37,083 bases of DNA from Burkholderiaceae bacterium. Lineage in GTDB: Bacteria > Pseudomonadota > Gammaproteobacteria > Burkholderiales > Burkholderiaceae_C. Positions within the stretch are counted from its first letter, which is position 1. Each line of letters begins with the position of its first letter. A program made the translations under genes and the position numbers. Below the pieces are notes generated by a model that was not told where the DNA came from, did no database searches, and was given only the letters and a program-made list of their open reading frames with translations. Below, piece by piece: positions 16,971 through 25,838 of the stretch. The stretch lies in contig JACSRM010000220.1 in NCBI GenBank assembly GCA_014879745.1, positions 1 through 37,083 on the forward strand. Direction: 5' to 3'.

Positions 16971-17540
16971 TTACTTCTCCGCAGTGGCTGATTTGATGAC
17001 GACGGGTTGCAGCGGCACGTCGCCCGGGCCGGTCGGCACGGCCTTGATCTTGTCGACCACGTCCATCCCCGAGACGACCTTGCCGAAGACGGCGTAGCCC
17101 GCGCCGTCGCGCGCGTTGGCGGCGTCGAGGAAGTCGTTGTCCTTGACATTGATGAAGAACTGCGCGGTCGCCGAGTTCGGGTCGTTGGTGCGCGCCATCG
17201 CGACGCTGCCGCGCACGTTCACGAGGCCGTTGCGGCTTTCGAGAGGGATGGGCGCCCGGGTCGCCTTCTGCTTCAGGTCCGAGGTCATGCCGCCGCCCTG
17301 GATCATGAAGTTGCCGATCACGCGGTGAAAGATCGTGCCGTCGTAGTGGCCCGACTTGACGTATTGCAGGAAGTTGTCGACCGTCTTCGGCGCCTTGGCC
17401 GCATCGAGTTCGATCACGATGTCGCCCATCGTCGTCGCGAGCTTGACCTTCTGCGCAAGGGCGTTTGCACTCAAGCCGACACACAGTGCGAAGGCGGCGA
17501 GCACACGTGCGGTGCGCGGCGAACAGAGCTTGGAAAACAT
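16971..17540 (-). CDS. ppiA: Periplasmic peptidyl-prolyl cis-trans isomerase A (cyclophilin)
   Basis: Exported cyclophilin that speeds proline isomerisation in the periplasm. The 189-residue product has a signal peptide (residues 1-29, ending ANALAQ before [15 protein letters not shown]), then the cyclophilin fold with [38 protein letters not shown] and [23 protein letters not shown] sequence about 9 bases before the ATG at 17540 supports this start. It is followed by ppiB with a 3-base gap and preceded by a TPR gene 95 bases away. It may share a transcript with the ppiB-lpxH-mtfA chain. Confidence 0.95.
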   Translation of the reverse strand: MFSKLCSPRTARVLAAFALCVGLSANALAQKVKLATTMGDIVIELDAAKAPKTVDNFLQYVKSGHYDGTIFHRVIGNFMIQGGGMTSDLKQKATRAPIPLESRNGLVNVRGSVAMARTNDPNSATAQFFINVKDNDFLDAANARDGAGYAVFGKVVSGMDVVDKIKAVPTGPGDVPLQPVVIKSATAEK

Positions 17541-17635
17541 GCGTCGGGACTCCAGAGGTTCGATGAGAGGGATGGCGAGACGAAGCGCGATGTCGGGGAG
17601 ACGGGTTGCCGAAACGGGGTGAGCTCGCGCGGGCC

Positions 17636-18211
17636 TCAAGACGGGTTCTTCGCGGTGGCGGCGCTCGCCGCGCTGGCGGCAGCTTGCGCGGCGACCGGCT
17701 TGAGCGTGAAGAGCGTCTGCAGGCGCGCCAGTTTGGGCGCGAGTTCGGCATTGCCCGGATCGAGCTGCTGCCCCCGCGCATACGCTTGCGCCGCGAGGCG
17801 GGCGTAGACGTCGCCGAGGTTCTCGTACGCCGTCGCGTAGTTCGGATTGCCGCGGATCGCCGCCTCGAGCGCGACGCGCGCCTTGTCGTAGCGGCCCTGT
17901 CCGGCGTAGATCACGGCGAGGTTGTTGTAGGGCTCGGCCAGTTCGGGATAGTCGACCGTGAGCGCGACGAAGATATCGATCGCTTCGGCGGTCTGCCCGC
18001 TCTCGGTGAGCAGCACGCCCTTCAGAAAGCGCAGTTGCGGGTCCTTGGGTTTGGCGGCGAGGAACTGATCGAGCTTGGCGCTGGCCTCGGTCGTCTGTCC
18101 GGTGCGAAGCAGTTGCTTGACCTCGGCGGCGTCGTCTGCACGCGCCGCGCCGGACGCGGCGACGAGCATGGCGGACAGCGCGAGCGCAGCGGACGATCGA
18201 AACGGCAGCAT
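17636..18211 (-). CDS. Exported tetratricopeptide (TPR) repeat protein
   Basis: The 191-residue product has a Sec signal peptide (residues 1-25, ending AARA before DDAAEV). About three to four TPR units follow, for example [60 protein letters not shown] and [26 protein letters not shown], and an Ala-rich C-terminus ends it. It is therefore likely to act as a periplasmic protein-protein interaction module. It sits upstream of ppiA-ppiB-lpxH-mtfA and divergent from cysS. The function is unknown; neighbours suggest envelope protein quality control, but that is only a guess from context. Confidence 0.82.
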   Translation of the reverse strand: MLPFRSSAALALSAMLVAASGAARADDAAEVKQLLRTGQTTEASAKLDQFLAAKPKDPQLRFLKGVLLTESGQTAEAIDIFVALTVDYPELAEPYNNLAVIYAGQGRYDKARVALEAAIRGNPNYATAYENLGDVYARLAAQAYARGQQLDPGNAELAPKLARLQTLFTLKPVAAQAAASAASAATAKNPS

Positions 18212-18284
18212 CGAAAGGGGTTCGGAGTCGCCGCAATGCGGCGATCTGGGGGTTGTTGCGGGGCCCGCAGCGAGGGGGCGCCGC

Positions 18285-18290
18285 TATACT
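18285..18290 (+). promoter_or_regulatory. Possible -10 element of the cysS promoter
   Basis: TATACT stands out in a very GC-rich 190-base divergent gap between the TPR gene and cysS. No recognisable -35 box lies 16-18 bases upstream. If used, the cysS leader would be about 100 bases. There is no Shine-Dalgarno before the cysS ATG (the preceding bases are TTCTCCCCTTC). Confidence 0.3.
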
Positions 18291-18401
18291 GATCGATTCT
18301 AGTTCAGCTCTCGGTTGCAGCGTGATTCAGCGGCCTTGCGGCGGCGGACTGGCCGGGAGCCGGCGTCCGTGTCGGACCGGGCCGAATCTGTTCTCCCCTT
18401 C

Positions 18402-19778
18402 ATGAGCCTGCGGATCCACAACACCCTGACGCGCAGCGTCGAGCCGTTTGCATCGATCGAGCCGAACCATGTCCGCATGTATGTCTGCGGCATCACGATC
18501 TATGACCATTGCCACGTCGGGCATGCCCGCTTCCTGATCGCGTTCGACGTCATCGCGCGCTGGCTGCGCACGCTCGGCTACCGCGTGACCTACGTTCGCA
18601 ACATCACCGATGTCGACGACAAGATCATCCGCCGCGCCCTCGAGCGCGGCATCCCGATCCGCGAGTTGACGACCGAGATGACGCAGGCGATGCACGAGGA
18701 TATGGCAGCGCTCGGCATCGAGCCGCCGACGCACGAGCCGCGCGCGACCGAGCACATCGGCGGCATGCTCGATCTGATCGGCAAACTCGAATCGCGCGGG
18801 CTCGCCTACCGCGCCGCCGACGGCGACGTGAATTTCGCGGTGCGCAAGTTTGCGTCCTACGGCAGGCTGTCGGGCAAGTCGCTCGACCAGTTGCGCGCCG
18901 GCGAGCGCGTCGCCGTCGACAGCGGCAAGAACGATCCGCTCGACTTCGTGCTCTGGAAGGCTGCCAAGGAGAGCGAGCCCGACGACGCGAAGTGGGACAG
19001 CGCCTACGGCCGCGGCCGCCCCGGCTGGCATATCGAATGCTCCGCGATGTGCAAGGCGCTGCTCGGCGAGCATTTCGACATCCACGGCGGCGGTATGGAT
19101 CTGATCTTTCCGCACCACGAGAACGAGATCGCGCAAAGCGTCGGCGCGGGCGACAGCGGTCGCTTCGCGAACGTCTGGATGCACAACGGGCTGCTGAATC
19201 TGGACAACGAGAAGATGTCCAAGTCGCTCGGCAATTTCTTCACGATTCGCGATGTGCTGCGGCGCTACGACGGCGAGACGCTGCGCTTCTTCTTCCTGCG
19301 CGCGCACTACCGCAGCGCGCTCGCGTTCTCCGAAGCGAACCTCGACGACGCGCGCAACGCACTGCGCAGGCTCTATACCGCGCTCGACGGCGTCGAGGCC
19401 TCGTCCAACGAGATCGACTGGTCGCAGCCGCAGGCGGCGGCGTTTCGCGCCGCGATGAACGAGGACTTCGGCACGCCCGAGGCGGTCGCGATCCTGTTCG
19501 AACTCGCCGGCGAACTCAATCGCACGCGCTCGCCGGCGACCGCGTCGCTGCTCAGGAACCTCGGCGCGACGCTCGGCCTGCTCGTGCAGCCGCCGCGCGC
19601 CTATTTGCAGGGTGGCGCCGCGCTAGACGAAGCGCTCATCGAGCAGCGCATCGCGCAGCGCGCGGCGGCGAAGCAGGCGCGCGACTTCGCGCGGGCCGAC
19701 GCGATCCGTGACGAACTCGCCGCGCTCGGCGTCGAACTGATGGATTCGGCGCAGGGTACGCGCTGGGTCCGCTCGTGA
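18402..19778 (+). CDS. cysS: Cysteinyl-tRNA synthetase
   Basis: Class I synthetase that charges tRNA-Cys. The 458-residue product has the HIGH-type motif HVGH (residues 38-41) and KMSKS (271-275). The zinc-site residues that discriminate cysteine are C29, C213 (in WHIECSAMC), H238 and E242 (in FPHHENE). The length is typical. I start it at the ATG at 18402, which gives the normal [12 protein letters not shown]-terminus; the frame is open 29 codons further upstream but that stretch has no homology. It heads a plus-strand run of housekeeping genes. Confidence 0.97.
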   Translation: MSLRIHNTLTRSVEPFASIEPNHVRMYVCGITIYDHCHVGHARFLIAFDVIARWLRTLGYRVTYVRNITDVDDKIIRRALERGIPIRELTTEMTQAMHEDMAALGIEPPTHEPRATEHIGGMLDLIGKLESRGLAYRAADGDVNFAVRKFASYGRLSGKSLDQLRAGERVAVDSGKNDPLDFVLWKAAKESEPDDAKWDSAYGRGRPGWHIECSAMCKALLGEHFDIHGGGMDLIFPHHENEIAQSVGAGDSGRFANVWMHNGLLNLDNEKMSKSLGNFFTIRDVLRRYDGETLRFFFLRAHYRSALAFSEANLDDARNALRRLYTALDGVEASSNEIDWSQPQAAAFRAAMNEDFGTPEAVAILFELAGELNRTRSPATASLLRNLGATLGLLVQPPRAYLQGGAALDEALIEQRIAQRAAAKQARDFARADAIRDELAALGVELMDSAQGTRWVRS

Positions 19779-19827
19779 GGCGGGCGATGTCGATCGGCCG
19801 CGCGCGACGGCGAATCAGCGGGTGATC

Positions 19828-20469
19828 ATGGCCCGCACCGTCACACCCGACTACTGGGACGATGCCTGCAAGCATCTTGCGCGTCGCGACCGCGTCATGC
19901 GCAAGCTCATCGCGCGCTCGGCCGACGGGCGCCTCGAGAGCCGCGGCGATGCGTTCACGACGCTCGCGCGATCGGTCGTCGGCCAGCAGATCTCGGTGCG
20001 CGCGGCGCAATCGGTCTGGGAACGCCTGACCGCGATCGTCGACGGCGCCGCGTCGGCGCTGGCGCCGACCGCGGTGCTTGCCCTGGATGCGCCAACGCTG
20101 CGCAGCGCGGGGCTTTCGGCACGCAAGGTCGAATATCTCACCGATCTGGCTCGCCACTTCGAATCGGGCAGGGTGCACGTCGCGCAGTGGCGCAAGATGG
20201 ACGACGAGGCGATCATCGAGGAGCTCGTCGCGATCCGCGGCATCGGGCGCTGGACGGCCGAGATGTTTCTCATCTTCCACCTGATGCGCCCGAATGTGCT
20301 GCCGCTCGACGATATCGGCCTGCTCAAGGGGATCAGCCTGAACTACTTCAGCGGCGAGCCCGTTTCGCGCGCCGAAGTGCGCGAGGTGGGCGACGCCTGG
20401 GCACCGTTTCGTTCGGTTGCCACATGGTACATTTGGCGCAGCCTAGACCCCCTGCCGGTGGCCTATTGA
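19828..20469 (+). CDS. DNA-3-methyladenine glycosylase II, AlkA/HhH-GPD superfamily
   Basis: Base-excision repair enzyme removing alkylated purines. The 213-residue product has the helix-hairpin-helix LVAIRGIGRWTAEM (about 133-146) and the GPD region with the catalytic aspartate in LPLDDIGLLKGI (D161/D162). It also has the upstream substrate-fold segment FTTLARSVVGQQISVRAA. It is the short form without the N-terminal domain of E. coli AlkA. Start choice is between the ATG at 19828 and a GTG two codons earlier (GTG ATC ATG); neither has a strong Shine-Dalgarno. It lies between cysS and accA, an order I recognise from Burkholderiales. Confidence 0.88.
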   Translation: MARTVTPDYWDDACKHLARRDRVMRKLIARSADGRLESRGDAFTTLARSVVGQQISVRAAQSVWERLTAIVDGAASALAPTAVLALDAPTLRSAGLSARKVEYLTDLARHFESGRVHVAQWRKMDDEAIIEELVAIRGIGRWTAEMFLIFHLMRPNVLPLDDIGLLKGISLNYFSGEPVSRAEVREVGDAWAPFRSVATWYIWRSLDPLPVAY

Positions 20470-20557
20470 CGGCGCGATCGAGCGCCGCCGCGGGACCGCC
20501 GTTGCGCCCTGACGGGCGTGCACTCCCCGAACCGCGGGACTTCAGGAAAAGAGCTCC

Positions 20558-21529
20558 ATGAGCAAGAGGCACTTTCTCGAATTCGAGCAGCCGATCGCCG
20601 ATCTCGAGACCAAGATCGACGAACTGCGCTACGTGCAGAGCGAGTCGGCGGTCGATATCTCCGAGGAGATCGACCGCCTCGGCAAGAAGAGCCTGCAGCT
20701 CACGAAGGATATCTACTCGAGCCTGTCGCCGTGGCAGGTGACGCTGATCGCGCGCCACGCGCAGCGGCCGTATACGCTCGACTACGTCGGCGAGATCTTC
20801 ACCGAATTCCAGGAGTTGCACGGCGACCGCCACTTCGCCGACGACCAGTCGATCGTCGGCGGGCCGGCGCGCTTCAACGGCCAGGCCTGCATGGTGATCG
20901 GTCACCAGAAGGGTCGCGATACGAAGGAGCGCGGCGCGCGCAATTTCGGCATGTCGCGGCCCGAGGGCTACCGCAAGGCACTGCGCCTGATGAAGCTCGC
21001 CGAGAAATTCGGCCTGCCGGTCTTCACCTTTGTCGATACCCCCGGCGCATACCCCGGGATCGGCGCCGAGGAACGCAACCAGTCGGAGGCGATCGGGCGC
21101 AATATCTTCGAGATGGCGCAGCTCGAAGTGCCTGTCATCGTGACCATCATCGGCGAGGGCGGCTCGGGCGGCGCGCTGGCCATCAGCGTCGGCGACCAGG
21201 TGCTGATGCTGCAGTACTCGGTCTATTCGGTGATCTCGCCCGAGGGCTGTGCATCGATTCTGTGGAAGACCTCGGAGCGCGCGTCGGACGCGGCCGATGC
21301 ACTCGGCATCACCGCGCACCGCCTGAAGGCGCTCGGCCTCGTCGACAAGATCGTCAACGAGCCGGTTGGCGGCGCGCATCGCGATCCGAAACAGATGGCG
21401 GTCTACCTGAAGCGGGCGCTGAACGACGCGCTGCGGCAGGTGGGCGACCTCGACGTGAAGCAGCTGCTCGAGCGGCGCTACGAGCGCATCGGCGCCTACG
21501 GACGCTTCAGCGATACGAAGGAACGCTGA
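20558..21529 (+). CDS. accA: Acetyl-CoA carboxylase carboxyltransferase subunit alpha
   Basis: Alpha subunit of the carboxyltransferase that makes malonyl-CoA for fatty acid synthesis, partnered by AccD elsewhere. The 323-residue product shows the typical N-terminal helical region [19 protein letters not shown] and the [14 protein letters not shown] block. It also has the crotonase-like core with [22 protein letters not shown] and [11 protein letters not shown], and [11 protein letters not shown]. The length matches E. coli AccA (319). AGGAAA lies about 10 bases before the ATG. tilS begins 2 bases after the stop. Confidence 0.97.
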   Translation: MSKRHFLEFEQPIADLETKIDELRYVQSESAVDISEEIDRLGKKSLQLTKDIYSSLSPWQVTLIARHAQRPYTLDYVGEIFTEFQELHGDRHFADDQSIVGGPARFNGQACMVIGHQKGRDTKERGARNFGMSRPEGYRKALRLMKLAEKFGLPVFTFVDTPGAYPGIGAEERNQSEAIGRNIFEMAQLEVPVIVTIIGEGGSGGALAISVGDQVLMLQYSVYSVISPEGCASILWKTSERASDAADALGITAHRLKALGLVDKIVNEPVGGAHRDPKQMAVYLKRALNDALRQVGDLDVKQLLERRYERIGAYGRFSDTKER

Positions 21530-21531
21530 GC

Positions 21532-22842
21532 TTGGCGCCGGCTTGCATTGCGGTCGCCTATAGCGGCGGACGCGATTCGAGCGCGCTGCTGCATGCCACG
21601 CTCGCCGCCGCCGGGGCGCTCGAGATCGGCGTCGTGGCGCTGCACGTGCACCACGGCCTGATGGCGGACGCCGATGCATGGCTGTCCCATTGCGAGCGGC
21701 AATGCCGGCGCTGGGCGAGGCGCGGGCGCCGGCTCGTCTTCGATCATCGCCGCCTCGACGGCAGGCCGGCGCGCGGCGAGAGCGTCGAAGCCTGGGCCCG
21801 GCGCGAACGCTATGCCGCATTGCGAGAGATGGCCGCCGCCCACGGCGCCGGCGCCGTGCTGCTGGCCCACCATCGGCTCGACCAGGCCGAGACGCTCTTG
21901 CTGCAGGCCCTGCGCGGCGCAGGTGTCGCCGGGCTCGCCGCGATGCCCGAGACGGCGCAGCGCGACGGCATCTCCTGGCTGCGGCCCTGGCTCGGCGTCG
22001 ATCCGTCACGCATCGCGGCCTACGTTCGCCGCCACCGGATCGCCTGCATCGACGACGCCAGCAACGCCGATCCGCGCTTTGCGCGCAACCGGCTGCGGCT
22101 GCATGTCTGGCCGGCGCTGATCGACGCCTTTCCCGAGGCGCAGAAAGCGCTCGCCGCGAGCGCCCGCTGGGCGCAGGAGGCGCGCGCCTGCGCCGAGGCG
22201 CTTGCCGCGATCGATCTTGCCGACGCCGCCGACGGGCGGGGCCTGGACCTCGGCCGTTGGCAGGCGTTGCCGCCGGCGCGGCGCAGCAACGCGCTGCGCG
22301 CCTGGCTCGAGGCGCAGACCGGCAAGCCGGCCGCCGTGGCCGAGGTGGGGCGCCTGCTCGATGAACTTCCGGCGTCGGCCGCGCCCGGCCGCTGGCGGCT
22401 CGGGCGCTTCGAATTGCGCCGCTATCGCGGCCGACTCGACTGTGCGGTGATCGCTCGACCGGCGTCGCGCGAGAGCGCACCCGAGCCCCGGGCACAGACG
22501 CTTGCCGTGACCCGCGCCGGCACCTACCCGTTGGCGGGGTGGGGCGGCAAGCTGCGCGCCACGCGCGTCGCGCAGGGTGGGGTGGCGCTTGCCGCGCTGG
22601 CGCAGCTTCGCCTTGCGCAGCGGCAGGGCGGCGAGCAGTTTCAGAGCGCGCCGGATCGCCCGCCGCGCAGCCTCAAGAAGCAGTATCAAGCGCACGGCGT
22701 TCCGGCCTGGGAACGACAAGGGCCGCTTCTGTACAACGGAGGGACCTTGATCTTCGTTCCGGGCCTGGGCATCGACGCCCGCGTCATCGCTCGTCCCGCG
22801 CAGGCGCAGGTCCGCCTGTCGTGGATCCCGGCGCCCGGCTGA
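21532..22842 (+). CDS. tilS: tRNA(Ile)-lysidine synthetase TilS
   Basis: Modifies C34 of the CAU-anticodon tRNA-Ile2 to lysidine so that it reads AUA. The 436-residue product has the PP-loop ATP-binding motif SGGRDSS (residues 11-17), followed by VHHGL, LAHHRLDQAETLLLQALRGAGVAGLAAMP and DDASNADPRFARNRLR, all characteristic. A C-terminal RNA-binding region (about 220-436) includes the TilS C-terminal domain. I propose the TTG at 21532, two bases after the accA stop, because the PP-loop starts only 10 codons later and no ATG or GTG is available there. The frame is open through accA but that is a shadow. Translation is probably coupled to accA. Confidence 0.94.
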   Translation: MAPACIAVAYSGGRDSSALLHATLAAAGALEIGVVALHVHHGLMADADAWLSHCERQCRRWARRGRRLVFDHRRLDGRPARGESVEAWARRERYAALREMAAAHGAGAVLLAHHRLDQAETLLLQALRGAGVAGLAAMPETAQRDGISWLRPWLGVDPSRIAAYVRRHRIACIDDASNADPRFARNRLRLHVWPALIDAFPEAQKALAASARWAQEARACAEALAAIDLADAADGRGLDLGRWQALPPARRSNALRAWLEAQTGKPAAVAEVGRLLDELPASAAPGRWRLGRFELRRYRGRLDCAVIARPASRESAPEPRAQTLAVTRAGTYPLAGWGGKLRATRVAQGGVALAALAQLRLAQRQGGEQFQSAPDRPPRSLKKQYQAHGVPAWERQGPLLYNGGTLIFVPGLGIDARVIARPAQAQVRLSWIPAPG

Positions 22843-22892
22843 TCGCGGCGGCGCGAGGCTTCTTCGGGTCCGGAATGCTGCACTGCAACAGC

Positions 22893-22898
22893 TAAAAT
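22893..22898 (+). promoter_or_regulatory. Possible -10 element of the lysC promoter
   Basis: TAAAAT is the only AT-rich hexamer in the 110-base tilS-lysC gap, about 55 bases before the lysC ATG. The corresponding -35 position (CCGGAA) does not match consensus. Confidence 0.3.
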
Positions 22899-22952
22899 GC
22901 AGCCTTCGCGCGGAGCGGTTGCCGCCCGCGGCCATTGCATCGAACAATACCC

Positions 22953-24221
22953 ATGGCACTTATCGTTCACAAGTACGGCGGCACGTCGATGGGATCGACC
23001 GATCGGATCCGCGAAGTCGCGCGCCGCGTCGCGAAATGGTCCCGCGCCGGGCATCGCATGATCGTCGTGCCGTCGGCGATGAGCGGCGAGACGAACCGCC
23101 TGCTCGCGCTGGCCAAGGAACTGGCGCCGGCGTCGAGCACGCCGCAGACCGAGCGCGAACGCGACATGATCGCCGCCACCGGCGAGCAGGTCTCGGTCGG
23201 GCTGCTCGCGCTCGCGCTGCAGGCCGAAGGCGTGCCGGCGGTCAGCTATGCCGGCTGGCAGGTGCCGATCCGCACCGATTCCGCCTATACCAAGGCGCGC
23301 ATCGAGAGCATCGACGATACGAAGGTGCGGGCCGACCTGGACGACGGCCGCGTCGTCATCATCACCGGCTTTCAGGGCATCGACGCGCAGGGCAATATCA
23401 CGACGCTCGGGCGCGGCGGGTCGGATACCTCGGCGGTCGCGGTCGCGGCGGCGATGAATGCCGACGAGTGCCTGATCTTCACCGATGTCGACGGCGTCTA
23501 TACGACCGATCCGCGCATCGTTCCCGAGGCGCGCCGCCTGCATACCGTCAGCTTCGAGGAGATGCTCGAGATGGCGAGCCTCGGCTCCAAGGTGCTGCAG
23601 ATCCGCGCCGTCGAGTTCGCCGGCAAGTACCGCGTGCCGCTGCGCGTGCTGTCGAGCTTCACGCCGGCGGACATACCGATCGACGAGGAAGCGTGCTCCG
23701 GCACCCTGATCACATTCGAGGAGAAGCTCAACATGGAACAAGCCGTCGTCTCAGGCATCGCCTTCAATCGTGACGAGGCCAAGATCAGCCTGATCGGTGT
23801 GCCGGATCGGCCGGGCATCGCGTTCCAGATTCTCGGCCCGGTGGCCGACGCCAACATCGACGTCGACGTCATCATCCAGAATATCTCGCACGAGGGCAAG
23901 ACAGACTTCTCGTTCACGGTCCACCTGAACGACTACGCGAAGGCGATGGAACTGCTCAGGTCCAAGGTGCTGCCGCTGACCGGCGCCGAGCGGATGGCGG
24001 GTGACGACAAGATCTGCAAGGTCAGTATCGTCGGCATCGGCATGCGCTCGCACGTCGGCGTCGCGAGCAAGATGTTCCGCACCCTGAGCGAAGAGGGCAT
24101 CAATATCCAGATGATCTCGACCAGCGAGATCAAGACGAGCGTCGTGATCGACGAGAAATATATGGAACTCGCGGTGCGCGCGCTGCACAAGGCCTTCGAT
24201 CTCGAACAGGGGCTGATCTGA
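22953..24221 (+). CDS. lysC: Aspartate kinase (aspartokinase), with probable internal start for a beta subunit
   Basis: Phosphorylates aspartate, the first step to lysine, threonine and methionine. The 422-residue product has the kinase domain (about 1-245) with KYGGTSMG at residues 7-14, the GFQGIDAQGNITTLGRGGSD segment and FTDVDGVYTTDPR. Two ACT regulatory domains follow (about 265-335 and 345-420), with VPDRPGIAFQILGPVADANIDVDVIIQ and MISTSEIKTSVVID. This is the class with tandem ACT domains, usually feedback-regulated by lysine and/or threonine. I start it at the ATG at 22953 (MALIVHKYGG). An internal, well-spaced ribosome-binding site and ATG at codon 261 could yield the separate regulatory beta subunit known in alpha2beta2 aspartokinases. 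Confidence 0.97.
   Translation: MALIVHKYGGTSMGSTDRIREVARRVAKWSRAGHRMIVVPSAMSGETNRLLALAKELAPASSTPQTERERDMIAATGEQVSVGLLALALQAEGVPAVSYAGWQVPIRTDSAYTKARIESIDDTKVRADLDDGRVVIITGFQGIDAQGNITTLGRGGSDTSAVAVAAAMNADECLIFTDVDGVYTTDPRIVPEARRLHTVSFEEMLEMASLGSKVLQIRAVEFAGKYRVPLRVLSSFTPADIPIDEEACSGTLITFEEKLNMEQAVVSGIAFNRDEAKISLIGVPDRPGIAFQILGPVADANIDVDVIIQNISHEGKTDFSFTVHLNDYAKAMELLRSKVLPLTGAERMAGDDKICKVSIVGIGMRSHVGVASKMFRTLSEEGINIQMISTSEIKTSVVIDEKYMELAVRALHKAFDLEQGLI
23718..23735 (+). promoter_or_regulatory. Internal ribosome-binding site and start codon for LysC beta subunit
   Basis: GAGGAG (23718-23723) is followed after 9 bases by an in-frame ATG (23733) inside lysC. Translation from here would give a 162-residue protein, MEQAVVSGIAFNRDEAK onward, made of just the two ACT domains. 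It is a better-formed ribosome-binding site than the one before the full-length start. Overlapping alpha/beta aspartokinase genes are established in Corynebacterium, Bacillus and Thermus; use of this site here is inference. Confidence 0.6.
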
Positions 24222-24274
24222 CGCCCGTCCACGAGGGCGAAGAGCGTCGATGCGGCTAGAATCGTCGCCGTGCC

Positions 24275-24367
24275 GGAGTCGTGACCGAGTGGCCGAAGGT
24301 GCTCCCCTGCTAAGGGAGTAAGCGGGCAAAACCTGCTTCGAGGGTTCGAATCCCTCCGACTCCGCCA
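24275..24367 (+). tRNA. tRNA-Ser (anticodon GCT)
   Basis: The acceptor stem GGAGTCG (24275-24281) pairs with CGACTCC (24357-24363), followed by discriminator G and an encoded CCA (24365-24367). The anticodon stem CTCCC/GGGAG encloses the loop CTGCTAA, giving anticodon GCT (24309-24311), which reads AGC/AGU. A long variable arm and the GGTTCGAATCC T-loop region fit a class II serine tRNA. A TAGAAT hexamer at 24257-24262 could be its -10 box. Confidence 0.97.
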
Positions 24368-24378
24368 GACACGTGCGG

Positions 24379-24397
24379 CCCTCGTCATCGAGGGTTT
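24379..24397 (+). terminator. Intrinsic terminator after tRNA-Ser
   Basis: CCCTCG and CGAGGG form a 6-bp stem with loop TCAT, followed by TTTCGTCTGTCT. It starts 12 bases after the tRNA CCA, so it is well placed to end tRNA transcription. The remaining roughly 210 bases up to the efflux operon hold no regulator gene and no promoter I can defend. Confidence 0.6.
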
Positions 24398-24610
24398 CGT
24401 CTGTCTGGATCGTGCCGCTGTGCATCGACAGTACGGGCAGCGGGGCATTCGCGCGAGCAGCAAGCCCGCCGCACACCGATCTGCGCCGGATCACGCAGGC
24501 AGGACTGCGCGCGCGGTCAGGCGCCGGTCTGCCAGGTCTCGCCCGGCCGGCTAGCGAGGGAGCTTGCCGGGCGTCTGTGCGGGCGGTCCGTGGATCGGAA
24601 GAACAAGTAC

Positions 24611-25825
24611 ATGATCACACCCAAGGCTCGTGGACTCCATGCATTTGCGGCGCTGCTGCTGGCCGCATCGCTTGCCGCCTGCAGCCCGGAGAAATCGGCA
24701 CCGGCCGGCGCCGGTGCGCCGCCGCCGGCCGAAGTCGGCGTCGTCACGGTGACGCCGCAGGTCGTCGGCCTGGCGGTCGAACTGCCGGGGCGGCTCGAGG
24801 CGACGCGCGTCGCCCAGGTTCGCGCCCGCGTCGCCGGCATCCTGCAAAAGCGCCTGTTCAAGGAGGGCAGCGACGTCAAGGCGGGGCAGGTGCTGTTCCA
24901 GATCGACGCCGCGCCGTATCACGCCGCGTATGAGAGCGCGCAGGCGGTGCTCGCCCGGGCGAAGGCCAACCTCGTGCAGTCGACGGCGCAGGTCGATCGC
25001 TTCAAGCCGCTGCTGCAGGCCAACGCCATCAGCCGCCAGGACTTCGACAACGCGGTCGCGGCGCAAAAGCTCGCCGAGGCCGACGTGCAGGCCGGCAAGG
25101 CAGCGGTCGAGACGGCGAGGATCAATCTCGGCTATGCGACCGTCACCTCGCCGATCGCGGGGCGCATCGGCCGCTCACTGGTCACCGAAGGTGCGCTCGT
25201 CGGGCAGGGCGAGGCGACCCAGCTCGCCGTGGTGCAGCAGATCGATCCGATGTACGTCAATTTCACGCAGTCGGCGACCGACCTGCTGCGCCTGCGCAGG
25301 GCGGTCGAAAGCGGGGTCTTCAAGCGCGCCGGAACGGATGGCGCGAGCGTGCGTGTCGCGCTGGAGGATGGCAGCGTCTACAAGCTGCCGGGCAAGCTGC
25401 TGTTCTCGGATCTGAGCGTCGATCCGACGTCGGGCCAGATCATGCTGCGCGCCGAGATCCCGAACCCGCAGGGGCTGCTGCTGCCCGGGCTGTACGTGCG
25501 CGTGCGCCTCGAGCAGGCGCAGGCGCAGGCCGGGATCGTCGTGCCGCAGCAGGCGGTGCAGCGCGGCTCGACCGGCGACAGCGTGATGGTCGTCGGCGGC
25601 GACGGCAAGGTCACGCCGCGCCGGGTGACGATCGGCCGATCCGTCGACGGGCAGTGGGTCGTGCTCGACGGCCTGAAGGCGGGCGAGACGGTGATGGCCG
25701 ACGGTTTTCAGAAGCTGCGCGGCGATGCACCGGTGAAGCCCGTGCCGTGGAAACCGGCGGCCGAATCCGCGCCGGCCGGGGCCGCATCGGCCGCGCCGGC
25801 TGCATCGGCCGCCTCCGGCACCTGA
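24611..25825 (+). CDS. RND efflux periplasmic adaptor (membrane fusion protein, AcrA/MexA family)
   Basis: Lipoprotein that couples the inner-membrane pump to the outer-membrane channel. The 404-residue product has a lipoprotein signal peptide with lipobox LAAC. Next come a lipoyl half-motif (VEVPGRLEA-like ELPGRLEATRVAQVRARVAGILQKRLFKEGSDVKAGQVLFQID), a coiled-coil hairpin (AKANLVQSTAQVDRFKPLLQ onward), then the second lipoyl half ATVTSPIAGRIGRSLVTEGALV and beta-barrel/membrane-proximal domains. It ends in an Ala/Pro tail. GGAAGA lies 8-9 bases before the ATG at 24611; the GTG at 24590 is less likely. It is the first gene of a three-gene operon, 13 bases before the pump gene. Substrates are unknown. 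Confidence 0.94.
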   Translation: MITPKARGLHAFAALLLAASLAACSPEKSAPAGAGAPPPAEVGVVTVTPQVVGLAVELPGRLEATRVAQVRARVAGILQKRLFKEGSDVKAGQVLFQIDAAPYHAAYESAQAVLARAKANLVQSTAQVDRFKPLLQANAISRQDFDNAVAAQKLAEADVQAGKAAVETARINLGYATVTSPIAGRIGRSLVTEGALVGQGEATQLAVVQQIDPMYVNFTQSATDLLRLRRAVESGVFKRAGTDGASVRVALEDGSVYKLPGKLLFSDLSVDPTSGQIMLRAEIPNPQGLLLPGLYVRVRLEQAQAQAGIVVPQQAVQRGSTGDSVMVVGGDGKVTPRRVTIGRSVDGQWVVLDGLKAGETVMADGFQKLRGDAPVKPVPWKPAAESAPAGAASAAPAASAASGT

Positions 25826-25838
25826 AGGGCGCGCGGAC

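Noticed and set aside
21532..22842. PP-loop reading SGGRDSS in TilS, with Arg where many homologues have a hydrophobic residue, as a sign of inactivity
   Set aside because: The Gly-Gly-x-Asp-Ser core and all later TilS motifs are intact, so the variable position is not evidence of loss of function.
24275..24367. tRNA-Ser as the attachment site of an integrated island carrying the efflux genes
   Set aside because: No integrase and no visible repeat of the tRNA 3' end downstream; the efflux and pqi genes have the same base composition as the surroundings.
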